The translations under genes and the position numbers were made by a program. A model generated the notes under the pieces. It had not been told where the DNA came from. It did no database searches and saw nothing but the letters and a program-made list of their open reading frames with translations. Positions 11,908 through 26,728 of a stretch of DNA of 64,000 nt are shown one piece after another; position 1 is the stretch's first letter; every line of letters starts with the position of its first letter. Origin of the DNA: Ciborinia camelliae (taxonomy: Eukaryota; Ascomycota; Leotiomycetes; Helotiales; Sclerotiniaceae); NCBI GenBank assembly GCA_025890175.1, contig JANPYM010000006.1, positions 2,058,565 through 2,122,564 of the forward strand, written 5' to 3'.

Positions 11908-13159
11908 TTATTAAAAATATATCAAAATTTATATAAAACTTAGAGGCGTAATTATAATTATTTAAGATTATCTTTAATCTATTTTTAAATAATTTGGAAA
12001 CGTTTTAAAATCTTTTAGGGTTTTAGATTGTTTAAATATTATTTACAAATAATTTGAATATATTTTCAAAATATTTTAAAATATTTTAAGATAGTTTAAA
12101 ATATTTTAAGATATATCGATTTCTTAAAATTAATTTAAAATTATTTGTAAATTATTTTTAAATAATATAAAGATTATTTAATAAAACTTGATTTATTTAA
12201 AATCTTTTTTAAATTTTTTTTTATAATTTATTATTTCAAACTTTTTTTAAAACTAATTCGAAATAATATAAAATAATTTATATTTTTTAAATTTATTTTA
12301 ATTTTTTTTAAATTATTTCAAAATATTATTAATAGTAATATAATATTATTAATATTATTAGTATTATATTATAATAATAAATATTTTTTTTAATTTTTAT
12401 ATAATTTCAATATCAATTAAATATTATTATTATTAATAATATTTATATATACTTTTAAAAGTTTATTTCTTTTTATTATATTATTTTTATTAAGTTGATT
12501 TTTTTTTTTTTAGTTTAATAATAATATTAAATATAAATTATTTTTATTTTAATTTATTAGTTCTTAATTATTTCAATTAACCTTTCTTTTTTTTACAAAT
12601 CTACTAGAAATATATTCTTCAACTTTTTTCTTATTCTTTTTATTTTCTTTCTTTTTCTTACCCCCCTTCTTCTTTTTCTCTTTTTCTTTTTTGCTTTTCT
12701 TAAATATTATTTTAGTTATTAAAAAACTTAAAAAAAGTTTAATAATATTTTTTTTATTTTAATTATTATAAATAAAAAATATAATAATTAGTTTACTTTC
12801 AATTTAATATAATTTATAAAAAAAAAATTTTTTTTTTTAAAAAAATTAAATTTCGAAGTTTTTGAAGGATAAATTTTGTATAACAATATTAGTTTTAATA
12901 AATAAAAAAGAATTAATATTTTATTAATAATTAATTTGAAAATAATAATTTAAAAAAATATTATAAATATTTAATAAATTGTTTTTGAATCTTTTAAAAT
13001 CGAAATAAATTCTAATAAATTTAAAACATTTTTAAATATAATTTATAATCTGAAAATAAACTTTTTTTATAATAATTAATAAATTAATAATAATTTTTTA
13101 TTATTATTTATTAATAATAAAACTATTATTATAATAATTTTTGAAATTATTAATATATT
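11908..13159. other. A/T-rich decayed DNA with a pyrimidine tract
   Basis: No gene. Composition falls gradually into the A/T desert after about 11,930. A pyrimidine tract at 12605-12700, including a run of six C at 12661-12666, would read as a purine tract on the minus strand. It may be the polypurine tract of a decayed minus-strand retroelement, but no LTR is recognised beside it. Confidence 0.45.
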
Positions 13160-16100
13160 TGTTGAAGATCATATTACTATACTATATTCATTATAATATG
13201 AATAACCGAAATCTACTTTATTACCTAAAATAATTTAGCTTTTTTTATTATATAATATTTTTTATTTATTTTATAATTTTTGTATATAATTTTAATTTAT
13301 ATATATAATATATATATTATATATTTAATAAATTATAAGATTTATATAATTATATTTTATTAATAATTATATTAAATATAAATATAATTTTTTTTGATTT
13401 TTTTTTTGTTATTATAAAATAAAAAAAAATAATTATATTTAAAGATAATAATTAGGGTAAATTTAGAGATTCGATTTTTTTAGTATTAATTTTTATTAAA
13501 ACTATTAATATTATAAAAAGTATTAAAAAAGAATTAAATATTTTGGGTAATAAAAATTTGTTTAATAATTATAAAAAGTATTATAATTATATTTTATTAA
13601 TTTTAAACTTTAATATTAATAATGTATATTGTTTAATATTAATATTTTTATTTAAAACTTTAATATTATTAATATATAAAAAATATTAAAAAAAAACAAT
13701 AATTTAATATATTTATAATTTATTACAAAAATCAAAAAACAATTTTATTATATTAAATTTAATTTCAAAATCTAATTATTTTTGTTGAAGATCATATCAC
13801 TATTCACTATAGTATGAATGACCGAGGTCTACCCCACTACCTAAAGTAGTTTAGTTTCCTCTATTGTACAGTACCCTCTACCTACTTTACAGTTCCTGTA
13901 CATAGCTTTAGTCTACACACACAATACAGATACTACATGTTCAATAATTTTGTTAATTTCTTAAATAATTTTATTATTTTTAACAATAAATCTTTTTAAT
14001 ATTTAAATTATTAATAACAAAAAAGTTTTTCAATAATTTTTAATTAAAATTTTTAAATTATTTGAATAATAATAAATCAAAATGTTTGTTTTCAATTTTA
14101 ATTTTTTTTTTTAAAACGTTATAATTATTTTTATAATAATAAAAAAACTAATTATAATGATAATAATAAATATTGTTAATAATCAAAAATTATAATATAA
14201 ATATAATAAAAAACAATGTAATGGATTTTAGGGTTATAATAATTATAATAATTTTAAATAAAATAATTGAAATGGGAATAATAATGATTTCGAAAATGAT
14301 ATTAATAAGATTATTAGGAATTAATATTATTTTTATTTGAAAATGAGATATTATTAAAAAAATTATTATGTTTTAATAAAGATTTAAAAAAATATCAAAA
14401 ATAATAAAAAAAGTTTTATTAATAAAAAAAATAAAGACAAAAATAAAAATATTAAAATTAGTTTTATTAATAATTAATATAATAATATTATTTATTTTAA
14501 TTTAATTATATATATAATTAATTTAATGAAATAAATATTTAATTTTAATATTTTCTAATATTTTATTAAACAAATTAACAATTTGGAATATATTTAATAT
14601 TAATTAACTTTTAAAAATATAAAAATTGTTAATAACTTTTTTATTAAAAATATTATTTTTAAAAAAACTAAAATTAAAACAATAATATTATTTGATATAT
14701 AATTTATATTTGAATTTAGTTTTATTTAATTTATCTTTATTAATTTATTTATAAATTTCAATTATAAAATTATATTTAAAAACAATTTTATATTATACTA
14801 AAAATTTGGTTAATTATATTTTACTATTAAAAAATCGAAAAACTTTTATATTTTTTAATAATTTGTTTTGATTATATACAATAAAAATACAAATCTAAAT
14901 AAAATATTTATAAAACTTATTTATAAATATTTTAAATATTTAAATTATAATTAATTGAATTAATTCAAAAAACATACAATTAATTTTAAATTCGATAATA
15001 AAATCAAAATAAAAAAACAAAAAACCTGTAAATCTTATTTTGTAAAACAAATAAAAAAACATTTTAATAAATATATAGTTATTTATATATTTATCAAATT
15101 TTATTAAATTTATTATAATTTTTTTAGAATATAATTAATTTTTTTAATTAAAAACTAATATTTTATTATTGTTATTAATAATATAATTTGGGTTAATTAA
15201 ATTTGATATATTTTAAATAAAAAAATTATAATTATAATTTCAATATTAATAAATCTATTTTAAATAATTAAAAAAGAATCTAACTTGAAAATTGTAATTA
15301 TACAAATCAATAATAAAAAAGAAAAATTCGATATTTAGTTTTAAAAAGAATTTAGAAAAATTGATTAATAATTCAAATTTTTTTTTTAAAAGTATTTTAT
15401 AAATAATATTACAAAAAAAAAATTCAAAATATTAATATTAAATTTTGAAATTTATTATTTTAAATTAAATTAAAAATTAATTAATAAAAAATTATTACAA
15501 AATATATTATTTAATTAATAAATCAATTTTTTATATATATATTTTTGTTTAATAATATTAATTTATTTTTATTTACAATTACTTTTTTCAAAATATATTA
15601 TAACAAATTATTTAATTTCTCAAGATTTCAAGTTTTCGATTACAAAACATTTATTTAAAATTTTTAATATTCGAAAAAATTAACAAAAAAATTTAAATTG
15701 AAAATATTAAAAAAAAATTATATTTTTATAAAAATAAAAAAATATTATATATATTTATTATTAAATTTATTTTTCAAAAAAATTATTAAAATTATAAATA
15801 TTGATTTTGATAAATATAATTTTCTATTTAAAAATATTTTGATTAAAAAATAATTTGATATAAATTTACAAACTTTTATATTTGATATAAACAAAAAAAA
15901 AAGTTTATTATTTTAAATAAAAAATTTTTAAAAAAAAAAAAAGATAAATAATATTGTTTTTTTAATTGTTTTATAAAATAAAAAAATTAATCAAAATTTA
16001 ATTTTTATAAAAAAAGATTTAAAAACAATTTTTAATAATTAAATTATTTAATAAACTAAAGTTTTAAAAATAAATATTAATAATATTAAAAAACAAATTT

Positions 16101-18047
16101 ATATTGAAATATTAATTGAAATAATAAATCTTGAGAATATTATATAAAAAAATATTTTAATATAAATATTTATTATTAAATTTGAATTAAAAAATTTGTA
16201 AAAAAATAATATTTTCAAAATTTTTTAAATAATTTTAAAAAAAATAAAACTAATAATTTTTAAATAAATTTTAAAAAACAAATTAAATTAATTTAAATAA
16301 ATTATTAAAAAAAAAATATGATTTATAATTAAAAATTATTTTTAATAAAAAAATATTAATTTTAAAAAAATATTTATAAAAATTAATAAATATTTTATAT
16401 TGCAAATTATATTTATAAAAATTATTATTAAAAATTTTGAAATTAATAATATAAATATTAATATAATATTTTTAAATAGTAAATTAATAAATATTAAGAT
16501 TTTGATAAAAATATTTCGATTTTTTGAAAAAGTTTTTTTAAAAATTATAAAAATATTAAAAAGAAATTTGAATATTTGTTTTAAATTAAAAAAGTTTTTT
16601 TATAAATTGAAATAAATATTTTAAATATAATAATTTATTGTTTAAAATTTTTTAAAAAATATTAAATTGATTTTATTATTTATAAATCCAAATTTTTTTA
16701 TTAAAAAAAAAATATTTTTTTTATTATATATTAATAATTTATTATTAATTAATAAATATATAATTATTAATTTTATTAAAAAAAAAATTAATATTAAATA
16801 AAAATATAAAGATTTTGAATTAATATAAATATTTTTTAATATTTAAATTAAAAAAATTAAAAAATATTGTATTTTAAAAATTTATAATTTTATTTATATT
16901 AAAAAAATATTAAAAAAATTCAAAATTTATTTTTTTAATATTAAAAAGATTTTTTTGTTTTTTAATATAATAATATATAAAACTAATTTTAATAATTTAT
17001 TTTTTAATAATAAAAAAAATCTTTATTTTCAAATAATAAACTTTTATATTTATTTATTAAATATAATTTAATTTAATATTTTTTTTATTATAAAATAATT
17101 TACAAAAATAATATAATTATTTAAAATATAATATTTTATATTTATAAAATATTTGTTTTAATATATTATAAAAATCTTTTTTTTTGAAATTTTGTATTTT
17201 AATTGTTTATAATAATTTTTTTTTGAATATATAATCTATATTGATTTGATATAAAACTTAAAATAATATCAAAAATCTATATAAGGGATTATTATTATAT
17301 AATATAAAAAATAATTATTTGATTATTGATTAAATAAAAATCTATTTTTTAAAATATTATAAAGATAAAAATAATTATTATAAATAAAAATATTAAGAAA
17401 TTTATATAAATGAAAAAGCTAATTATAAATTTAAAGGAATATATAAAAGTGAAATTATTTATTTTAATATTGTTTGTGGATAATAAAAACGGTATTAATT
17501 AAATTAAAAAAAACAAATTTTATAATAAAACTAAATATATTAATATTAAATAATATTATATTAAAAATAATATAATAAATGGGAATAAATTTAAAATATT
17601 TTGAATAATTGATATTAATCAAATTGTAAATATTTTAATTAAATAATTAATCTTAACTAATTTTTTTGTTTATTGCGTTGAAATGGGCTTAAATATAAAA
17701 AAAAAATAATCAATTATATTTAAAGGGGATTTGAATATTTTTGTACTATAATATAATTATATTATATAATATAAAATAATTGAATTTTATTAAAAAATAA
17801 ATATTATGATTGTAGGTTATTATAAAAATTAATAAAGCCTAAAATATAATTTAATAATTATTAATTATAAAAAGAATATTGAAGATTATATTATTATATT
17901 ATATTCATTATAATATAAATAATTAAGATCTACTTTATTACCTAAAATAGTTTAGCTTTTTTTATTATACAATATCTTTTACCTACTTTATAATTCCTGT
18001 ACATAGCTTTAGTTTATATATATAATACATATATTATATGTTCAATA
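13160..18047 (+). mobile_element. Complete RIP-decayed Ty1/copia-like LTR retrotransposon (copy I)
   Basis: The 5' LTR begins at 13160 (TGTTGAAGATC) and the 3' LTR is 17877-18047, ending TTCAATA. The 5 bp target duplication ATATT is present at 13155-13159 and 18048-18052. Total 4888 bp; without the nested solo LTR it is about 4.72 kb. All coding capacity is lost. At about 17,480-17,660 one frame still shows the order of a copia RNase H end: a DN-like start, then a KTKYINIK-like run, then an NQIVNILIK-like run (intact copia elements have 'TKHIDI...QIADILTK'), broken by stops created by C-to-T changes. I therefore assign Ty1/copia. Orientation follows from this reading. Confidence 0.85.
13783..13946 (+). 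mobile_element. Solo LTR-1 nested in copia copy I
   Basis: 164 bp, TGTTGAAGATC...TGTTCAATA, flanked by the 5 bp duplication ATTTT at 13778-13782 and 13947-13951. The same host sequence runs uninterrupted at about 30,520-30,550. It is far less mutated than the host element, so it arrived later or escaped RIP because of its length. Confidence 0.9.
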
Positions 18048-19570
18048 ATATTAATATAATTTATATTTTTTATTATATTAATATAAAAAAAAATTAATTT
18101 TAAATTATAAGACTATAAATATTTAATAAAATATTTAAAAATAATAGAATAAATAAGTTTTTATTTGTTTATTATTTTTATAAAAATATTATTATAATCA
18201 AAATAAATAAAAAAATTATTTATTATTATAAGAATTAATTTATTAAAATTTATATTTTTAGAATATTTTTGATATACAAAAATTTTAATTATTTATTTTA
18301 TAATTATTTTTTTAATAATATATTTAGTATTATTGAAGATAAGGTAAATATTATTAGAGCAATTAGTTTTTTTTTTTTTAATTTTTATATATATTATTTT
18401 ATTAAAAGGTTTTTGAAAAATAATAAAAGTTTTAATCTAATTTTTTTTATTTATATATATATATAATATAATTATATATTTATTAATTTTATTTTTAAAA
18501 TTTAATTTTTAATATATTTTAAAATTTTTTCTTTATAAAATATTAGATAATCTATTATTTTTGATAAGGATTTTATTAATAAATATTGCAAATTTAAAAA
18601 ATTAATAATTTATATTTTATATTTTATTTAAAATAAATTAATATTTAATATATATTTAATTATTAAAATTAATTTAATATTAAAATTTATTATAAAAATT
18701 ATTTTTTTTTTAATTTTTTTAAAAATATTTTTAAAAATAATTTTTTTTATTTTATACTTTTTTTTAAAATTTTAAAATTATTTATAAAAATCTTTGAAAT
18801 TATTTTCGAAAAAAATATTAATGGTATACTTTTTTACAATATCCAGAATAATATTAATATTAATAGGCAAATTCAATTTTACAAAATATATAATTTCTTG
18901 GATGATAAATTTATTTATTAATCAATATTTAAGACTTTTGCTTTTTTATTTTTTTTTGTTTTTTCGTTTTCGATTTAATTTAAAAGATTTAAATATTTTT
19001 TTTTAATTTAATTGATTTAGTTTTTCGTAATATTTTTTATTATTATTAAATAATATTTAAATTATTTATTAATCTAAATAATATATATATTTTTTTTTAA
19101 AATTTAGATTATTAATAATTTTTTTTTAATACTTTTTTTATTTGGTTATATAATTTAAAGTGTAGATATATATTTCTATTATATATACAATACAAATAAT
19201 ATTTAGTGTTAAATATTAAAAAAGGTATTAATAAATATTTTAAAAAATGTATAAAAAGAAAAAAGCAAATAAAATAAATGGTTTATAATTATATAATAAT
19301 TTATTAAATAATTAAATTGATATAGATTAATATAGGTTATTATAATTTTGTAATTATTAATAAACTTATTAATAATAATTATATAAAATAAAAAACAAAT
19401 GTATATATTTTTTAAGAAATATAATATTATATATAAATTGATTAATATTTAAAAAAAGGTTTTTAGATTATTAACAATTTATAGATGTTAATATTGATTT
19501 TAAGCTATATTATAAATTTTTTAATTTATTTATTATTTATAGTCTTATTCTTTATAGGCTATATAGTTTC
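18048..19570. other. A/T-rich decayed DNA
   Basis: No gene. The short ORFs are A/T-codon noise (Ile, Asn, Lys, Phe). The only structure I can name is the solo LTR-B insertion at its right edge. Confidence 0.5.
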
Positions 19571-19749
19571 TGTCGGATCACCTCGATGGTATCGTTGTAC
19601 AACGTATTTGGAAATAGTATATTATAAAAGCATGCAGATCGATCGTAGATCGATCTGCGAGCTTATATGCCCGCGGAGCGCGGGCATATCGGCCGCACGC
19701 GGCCGCGCCCCCGGTGAATCTGCCCTGCAGATTCACTGGTATCGCAACA
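19571..19749 (+). mobile_element. Solo LTR-B, GC-rich, four consecutive hairpins (179 bp)
   Basis: TGTCGGATCACC...ATCGCAACA, flanked by the 5 bp duplication GTTTC at 19566-19570 and 19750-19754. It is a GC-rich island in an A/T desert and shows no RIP. Perfect hairpins: 19634-19658 (11 bp stem, GTA loop), 19665-19689 (11 bp stem ATATGCCCGCG, GAG loop), 19690-19705 (CGGCCG stem, CACG loop) and 19714-19736 (10 bp stem, CCT loop). A TATA-like ATTATAAAA lies at 19621-19629. A mutated, truncated copy is at 54885-55004 on the minus strand. Confidence 0.85.
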
Positions 19750-22700
19750 GTTTCGATATATTTATTAATATATTTATATAAAAAAAATTATTAGATAGAA
19801 TAATTATATATTATAATTAAATAAAGAAAGGATTTAGAGGATTAATTAATTATTAATTATAATAAAGTTTAATAATAAAATATATATTATTTATTTATTA
19901 TTAATATTAAATAAAACAGGATAGTTTTAATTAATCTGTAAAATGGTAAAGGGGATAAACTTGATGATGGGTGAAGGTAGGGGATTGTGAATATAGAAAT
20001 ATCATGGGGGTTAAATAATTAGTATACAATGGTTATTTGGTATATATATATTGATATTAGAATAAGTGAATATATTATTTATATTGTAATTAAAATATGT
20101 ACAAAATAAAATAAATATAGTAAAATAAAGTGTTACATTTCTTTTTTTTTTTGTTTTTATTATTATTTTTATTATTATTTAACCTATTTTATAATATTAA
20201 TTTTTAATTATAGAATATATTATTTAAATTAATTTTATATTAAAAAATTAATTAATTATAAAATAAATATAAAAATATTAAAATTTTAATAAATAATATT
20301 TTAATATAATAATATAATTATAATATTATTTATAATTAATAATATAATAAATAATAATATTTAATATATAATAATATTTTAATTGAAAAAACTTTTATTA
20401 TTAATATTAATATTATTAAAATTATTATTAAGATTAATCGGTATTTATAACTTTTATTTGTTAAATAATAATATATTATATATTAAAAAATTAATAATAT
20501 TAAATTTACGAAATTATATTTTTTTATATAAACCATTATAAATATTTAAAAAATATATTTAAATATATTTTAAAAGTTATTAATTATAGATTTAATTAAA
20601 AAATTAAATTAATTTTATTATTATTAAAATTTTAATTATAATATTTATTTTGGGTTAATTTAATTTAGAGTGCAAAAATAAATAATAAATTAAAATATAT
20701 TTAAAAAATTATTTTATTTTATTTTATTACTAAATTAAAAGATTAAAACATTATTGGAAATTAATATTTTTTATAATTTTTTTTAAATATTTATATTAAT
20801 TCTTTAAATATATTAAACTTACAAATTTTATTTAATTAATTTTTTATTTATTTAAAAATAAATTTTTATATAATTTTTATTATTATTAATTTTTAGTTTT
20901 TAAAATTTTTTAATGTTTTTATTTATATATTTTTAAATATTATATTTATTATTATTAAATTTAAAAAAATATATTATATTAATTTATAATTCTTTTTGTA
21001 ATTAAATTTAATCATATATTATTAATAATTATATAATTTTAATTTGTTTATTATATTAAATTTTGTTTTTATATATTTTATAATTATTTAATTATTAATT
21101 TTTTAATATACAAATAATATAATATTTTTTTTTAATTTTTTAAGATTAATAATCTTTCCTTAATGTTTTATCCAATAAGATTTTTTTTTTTTTTTTTTTA
21201 TAATTTTATTAAATTATTTGTTTAAAATATTAATATTTTAAAATATTATTTTTTTATTAGGTTATAATATATAGATTAACTTTGTTATTTTTAAATTTAT
21301 ATTATTAATATTATTTTTTTTTATTGGCTTTTTTTTTGTTTTTAAGATCTTAAAGATTTAAAATAAATTATTAGATTTAATAAATATTTTAAAACTTTTT
21401 AATATATTTTTATTTTTATTATTAATTTATATTAATTTAATTTAATATATAATATATAATAATATAGGTAAAATACTTTATTTCATTTATTTTATATATT
21501 TAAATAAAAAACTATTTTAATTATTTTTTATATTTTTATTATTTAAATTAAATATAATATTTATATATTTTTTTGTTATTATTAATTTTATTATATAAGA
21601 AATTTATATTACCATTGAATTTTATAATTATATTGTATTTTAATTTAAGGCTTATTAAAAAAATAATAAAATACAAATATTTAAATAAAATAATCCCTAA
21701 TAATTTTATTTTTTAAAATTTTAAAGATTGTAATATAATAATTATTAAATTAGCCTAAAAACTTTATATATTAGTTTATATATTTAATATATTGGGGAAG
21801 TTAAAAAAATTTGTTATATTAATATTAAAATAGAAATATTAATAATTTTATATAATTATTAATAAATAAAATAAAATATAGAAAAACTTAATAAATATAT
21901 CTATAACTTATATTATTTAATTTATTAATTAGATATTATGCCCTATAATAAATTATATAAATAAAATTATTATAAATATATATTATTAACAATAATAATT
22001 AATATAACTTTAAATATTATATAAATTCGGATAAACTAATTAATTTATAATTGATATATTAATTGAATATTTAAATAATATATAAAATGTATATAATTTA
22101 TATAAATAAAATAAAGTCTTGTTATTATAAATAAATTATAATTTAAAAAAAAAGATTGGAAATATTATCTTAATATGTAAGGTAATATAATCTGTATAAA
22201 TGAAATTATAAATATTTACAAAAACTAAGAAGTTTTTATTTTTAAAATAATAAAAATAATAATAATAATAATAATTATTTAATATATATTTATTTTTTAA
22301 TATAATACTAAAATTTATTTCATTTTTTATAATTATTATTATTTATTATAATTTACTTTTTTTTTTAATAATAATATAATATTTATTTATATTTCTATAT
22401 TTTATTATAAAAATTATATTTAATAAAAAAAAATATAATTATTTAATTATATATTTAATCTTTATTATTTAATAATTTTTTTTATAATATTTTTGAATCT
22501 TTATATATATTAATAATTAATTTTATTTAATAAATTAATAATATTTTATTATTTTTTATAAATATATATAATTTTTATTTTATAATATATATATTTATTA
22601 TTTATTAATCTATAATTTATTTATATCAATTTAATATAGATCTTAATATTTTTTAATTATAATATTATTTATAAATATAAAATCAATAATAAGAAAATCG

Positions 22701-23568
22701 ATAAATACTAAATTGTATATAATAATATAAACCCTATTATTTAATAACAATAATGTACTGCACAAGTTATCCAATATTTTTATTAAGCCAAAGATAGCCT
22801 AATATTTAAAAAAAATAATTAATTATTTTAGTTTATCTAATATTAATATTATTACGGAATTTTTAATTTTATCCAAATTTTAATTAATATTTAAAAAATT
22901 ATATAAAACAATTATTATACTTTAAATATTAATTATATTTAAAATAAAAAAGTTTAATATTAAAATTATTTAATAAATTATTATTAAAAAAAAAGATTAT
23001 AAAAATATTAAATATTTAAATATTTATTTTAACAAATTAAATTAAAAAATAATTAATTATTATATTTTTTATTTTTATTAATTATATTATATTAATTTAA
23101 TAATTCGAAATAATATATTTTTAAATAAATAAATAAGTATTATTAAAAAATAAATATAATTATAAATGTATATTATTTATATAATTACAAATATTAATTG
23201 TATTATAATTTATATATAAAAAAATATATATTAATTAATTAATTAATATAATTTTATTATTATTTTTTAATTTATCTATAAATATATTTAATAACAATTT
23301 TAAAAAAAAAAATTATATTTAATAAATCTTAAAAGTAATATATATTTAATTTATTATATTTGTTATTTACAATTATATTAAAAAACTTGTCTCAGATATT
23401 AAAAAAAGCCCAATAAAATATTGTTTTCGTTTTTAATATATTTTTATTAAAATTTAATTTACTATTTATTTTTCTTATTATTATATCTCTTTTAAAATAA
23501 ATTAATTTTAATAAAGAATTAAAAAATATTAATATTAATAAAATATCAAAATTAAAAATTCAAATTAT
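19750..23568. other. A/T-rich decayed DNA
   Basis: 3.8 kb with no recognisable gene, LTR or tandem array. A short patch at about 19,920-20,050 keeps more G (ATGGTAAAGGGG, GATGGGTGAAGG), so it is less damaged. Probably internal sequence of old elements. Confidence 0.5.
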
Positions 23569-23919
23569 TATTAAGATAGAAAATATAAGGAATCAACTAG
23601 ATCAATATTAGTCCAAAACTTTTTATTACTCTTTAAATAAAATTCTTATTATTTTTTAAATAATTAATAATATATTGTTGATTACTATTTAAACGATAAT
23701 ATTTTGTTTAATATAAGGCTTTATATATTTCCGAATTTTTTTTTGTTTAATTATAAAAACCTGTTTTTATATATATTAAATAATTTAAAATTTAAATATT
23801 ATATCGAAAATTCGTTATTAATTACTATCAAATATTAACAATTGCCAATATATTAACTTTAAATTTGAATTTTATATCCAAATATTTTTTTTGTTTTTAT
23901 TATCTTTAAATTTATAATA
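23569..23919 (+). mobile_element. LTR-2 copy, heavily RIP-mutated
   Basis: 351 bp colinear with 4722-5082 and 54162-54513. It keeps the order AATCAACTAGATCAATATTAG ... GATTACTATTTAAACGATAAT ... TTTTATTATC, with CpA and CpG positions converted to TpA/TpG. The start reads TATTAAGA instead of TGTTAAGA. No matching duplication is seen at its ends. Confidence 0.7.
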
Positions 23920-26478
23920 AAGCCTTTTTTTTTAAAGTATTTTGTTTAAAAAGCTTTATTTATTAAAATTTATTATTTATATATATTAAAATATTTTTTT
24001 GATTTATATTTTTACAATTACCTTTTTATATAAATAAGAATTTTTAAATAATAATTTATTTTTTATTAGCTTAAAGTTTATATTATTAATAAAACATTAA
24101 TTTTAAATAAAATATATTTTGATATTATATATTTGTACTATCTTATTTTTTTTAATTTGTTAAAAATTTTATAGATATTTGGTAAATGTTAATTAAATAT
24201 TGTAGATTATCTTAACAATTTTATTTTTAAAGTTTATATCCAAAATTCCTTTTTTTAATATAAAAAAAAAGATTTTTATTAATTCTTTTATTAAATAATT
24301 AAATTTTATATTTTTTATTATTTGAAATATTTATATTTTTTTTGTTTCTATAATTTAAAATTCGAATCTTTAATTTTTATTAATATTATTTTTTATGTTT
24401 TTTTATATTTTTTTTTAATTAATTATTTTATTAATATTATATTTTTTTCTATTTTTTTTATAATAATTACTTAGTATTTTATAAATATTTTTATGATTTT
24501 TATTGAATCTATTTATTTCCGTTATATAAAATTAATTAATTTTTATAAAATTAAAAAAATATTAATAAAAAATAATATTGTAAATCAAAAATATTTTTTT
24601 TTTAATAATTCCTTATTATTATATAATAAATATATTTGTAAAAAAAAACTTTATAATTTGTTTTTTGAATAATTTTATTTTAATATTAATCAATTATTTT
24701 ATTATTAATAAAAATACAACAATATGAAATCGGATTTTATTGAAAAAAGAAAAATATAGGACCGTTTTATTTTTTGTTAAAAAAAATATATTTTTATTAT
24801 TTTTATTATAATTTGTAAGGCAAAACGTATTGGTTTAGTATACAAGCTTTACGATACAAAAAAAACCGTTAAAATTATAATGTTTATTTTTTTTAGTATA
24901 AATACAATTTTAATAAATTTATTAAATATTTATTGATATTTTGTAGATTACTTTTTGTATATTTATTAATTATTGGCTAATATATATAGATATGTTTTTT
25001 TTTTTTAATTGAGAAAGCCAAGGATGCAAATATTGAAGATATATTGAGCTTCAATTTGGATAATAAATATTTATCAAAAAAAAAGCAAAGATTTTTATTT
25101 CGATTATTTTTTCTGTTTTTTTTGTTTTTATAAAAAAAAAAGGAAAAAAGGTTATTACAAAAAATAAAAATAAAATTATTTTGAAAAATAATATTTTTGT
25201 TTAAAATATTTTTTTTTATTTTTTGAAAAGAATTCAGATTTTTAAAAAGCTAAATTTTGAACTATTTTTTAATAATAATTAATAAGAAAATAATTCTTTT
25301 AAGCTAAAATTTTTAAAAATTAAATTTTTTAAACTTTTTTAGTTATTTTTAAAATTTTTTAATTTTTAAATTATTTACTTTATTTTAGTTTTTTACAATT
25401 TTTCAAATATCAAGTAATCGATATATATCCTTTTTTTTTAAAATGTAGAATTTATAAATTTTTTTAAAATATTGTTTTTAATTTTTTTTTGTTTTTTAAT
25501 TTTAATTTTTTTAATAATATAAATGTAGATATAAATAAAAATATTGTTATTTAATAAATAATCAATTTTTAATATATATCAAAAATTAATTATTTTTTTT
25601 TAAAATTTTAGTTTTTTAATTTTATTTTATTTTTTAATAAAAACTTATTATCAAATGTTTATTTTTTATTATTAATCAATAATAATCCTTTATTTAAATT
25701 TTATATTTTTTATAAATTTTAATAATATATTGTTAAAAAAAATTAATATATATATAATTTTTTTTATTAATCTTTAAAATTTTTTTTTAATAATAATTCA
25801 AATATTATTAATAAAAATAATTTTTTTTTTTTCAAAATTATTTAATAACAATAAAAAAAATATAAAATCTTTTAATAATATAATAATATAAACAAATAAA
25901 TATTTTTTTTTATATATTTTTTTTTTAAATATAATTTTGTTATTAATTAATTAACAAACTCCAATTTTTGATTATCGGATTTTATAATAATATATAAATC
26001 TTTATAATTGTTTCGATTTATAATGTTTTTATAATAATATACAAATTATTTAAAATTGTTTTTATTTATAATATTTTTATAATAATATACAAATTATTTA
26101 AAATTGTTTTTATTTACAATATTTTTATAATAATATATAAATCATTCGAAATTATTTTTATTTATAATATGTTTATTTGTTTTTATTAATATTATATTAA
26201 CAATGCTTTTTTATTAAAATAATTATTTAGAATTATATCTAAATTTTAAAGATTCTTTTTTAATTTTTATATATTTTCAAATAAAATATAATCTTTTTAT
26301 TAAATTAAATATTATATTCCTTTTTCTTTTTTTTAATATATTAAAAATTTTTTTATTTTATATTCTAATCCTTTTTTTATTTCTTCAAATAACAATAAAT
26401 TGATAATATCTTTTTTTTTGTATTAAAATTCTAATAAAAAAATATAAAATATATTATATATTTTATAAATAAATAATA
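23920..26478. other. A/T-rich decayed DNA
   Basis: No gene. At about 26,010-26,170 a unit of roughly 60-65 bp (ATATACAAATTATTTAAAATTG followed by TTTTTATTTATAATATTTTTATAATA) is repeated about three times with transitions. The remainder is unassigned. Confidence 0.5.
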
Positions 26479-26596
26479 GTTTTAATTTATATAATTATTT
26501 ATTTAAAATAATATTAATAATTATAAATAATCTTATAAAATATTCTAAATTTTTTTTTTTTGAATTTTAATTGTTTAATATTCTTTATATTAAATA

Positions 26597-26728
26597 TTAT
26601 TGAGTTATTAATATTAAATTATTAATATTAAATTATTAATATTAAATTATTAATATTAAATTATTAATATTAAATTATTAATATTAAATTATTAATATTA
26701 AATTATTAATATTAAATTATTAATATTC
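26597..26728. repeat. 14 bp minisatellite (AAATTATTAATATT)n
   Basis: About nine to ten tandem copies. The homologous place in the left family B copy (about 121-152) has only about two copies, so the array expanded after the two family B copies separated. Confidence 0.85.

Noticed and set aside
19485..19781. 98-codon ORF across the GC-rich patch
   Set aside because: It spans the solo LTR-B insertion and its target duplications; the codons come from LTR hairpins.
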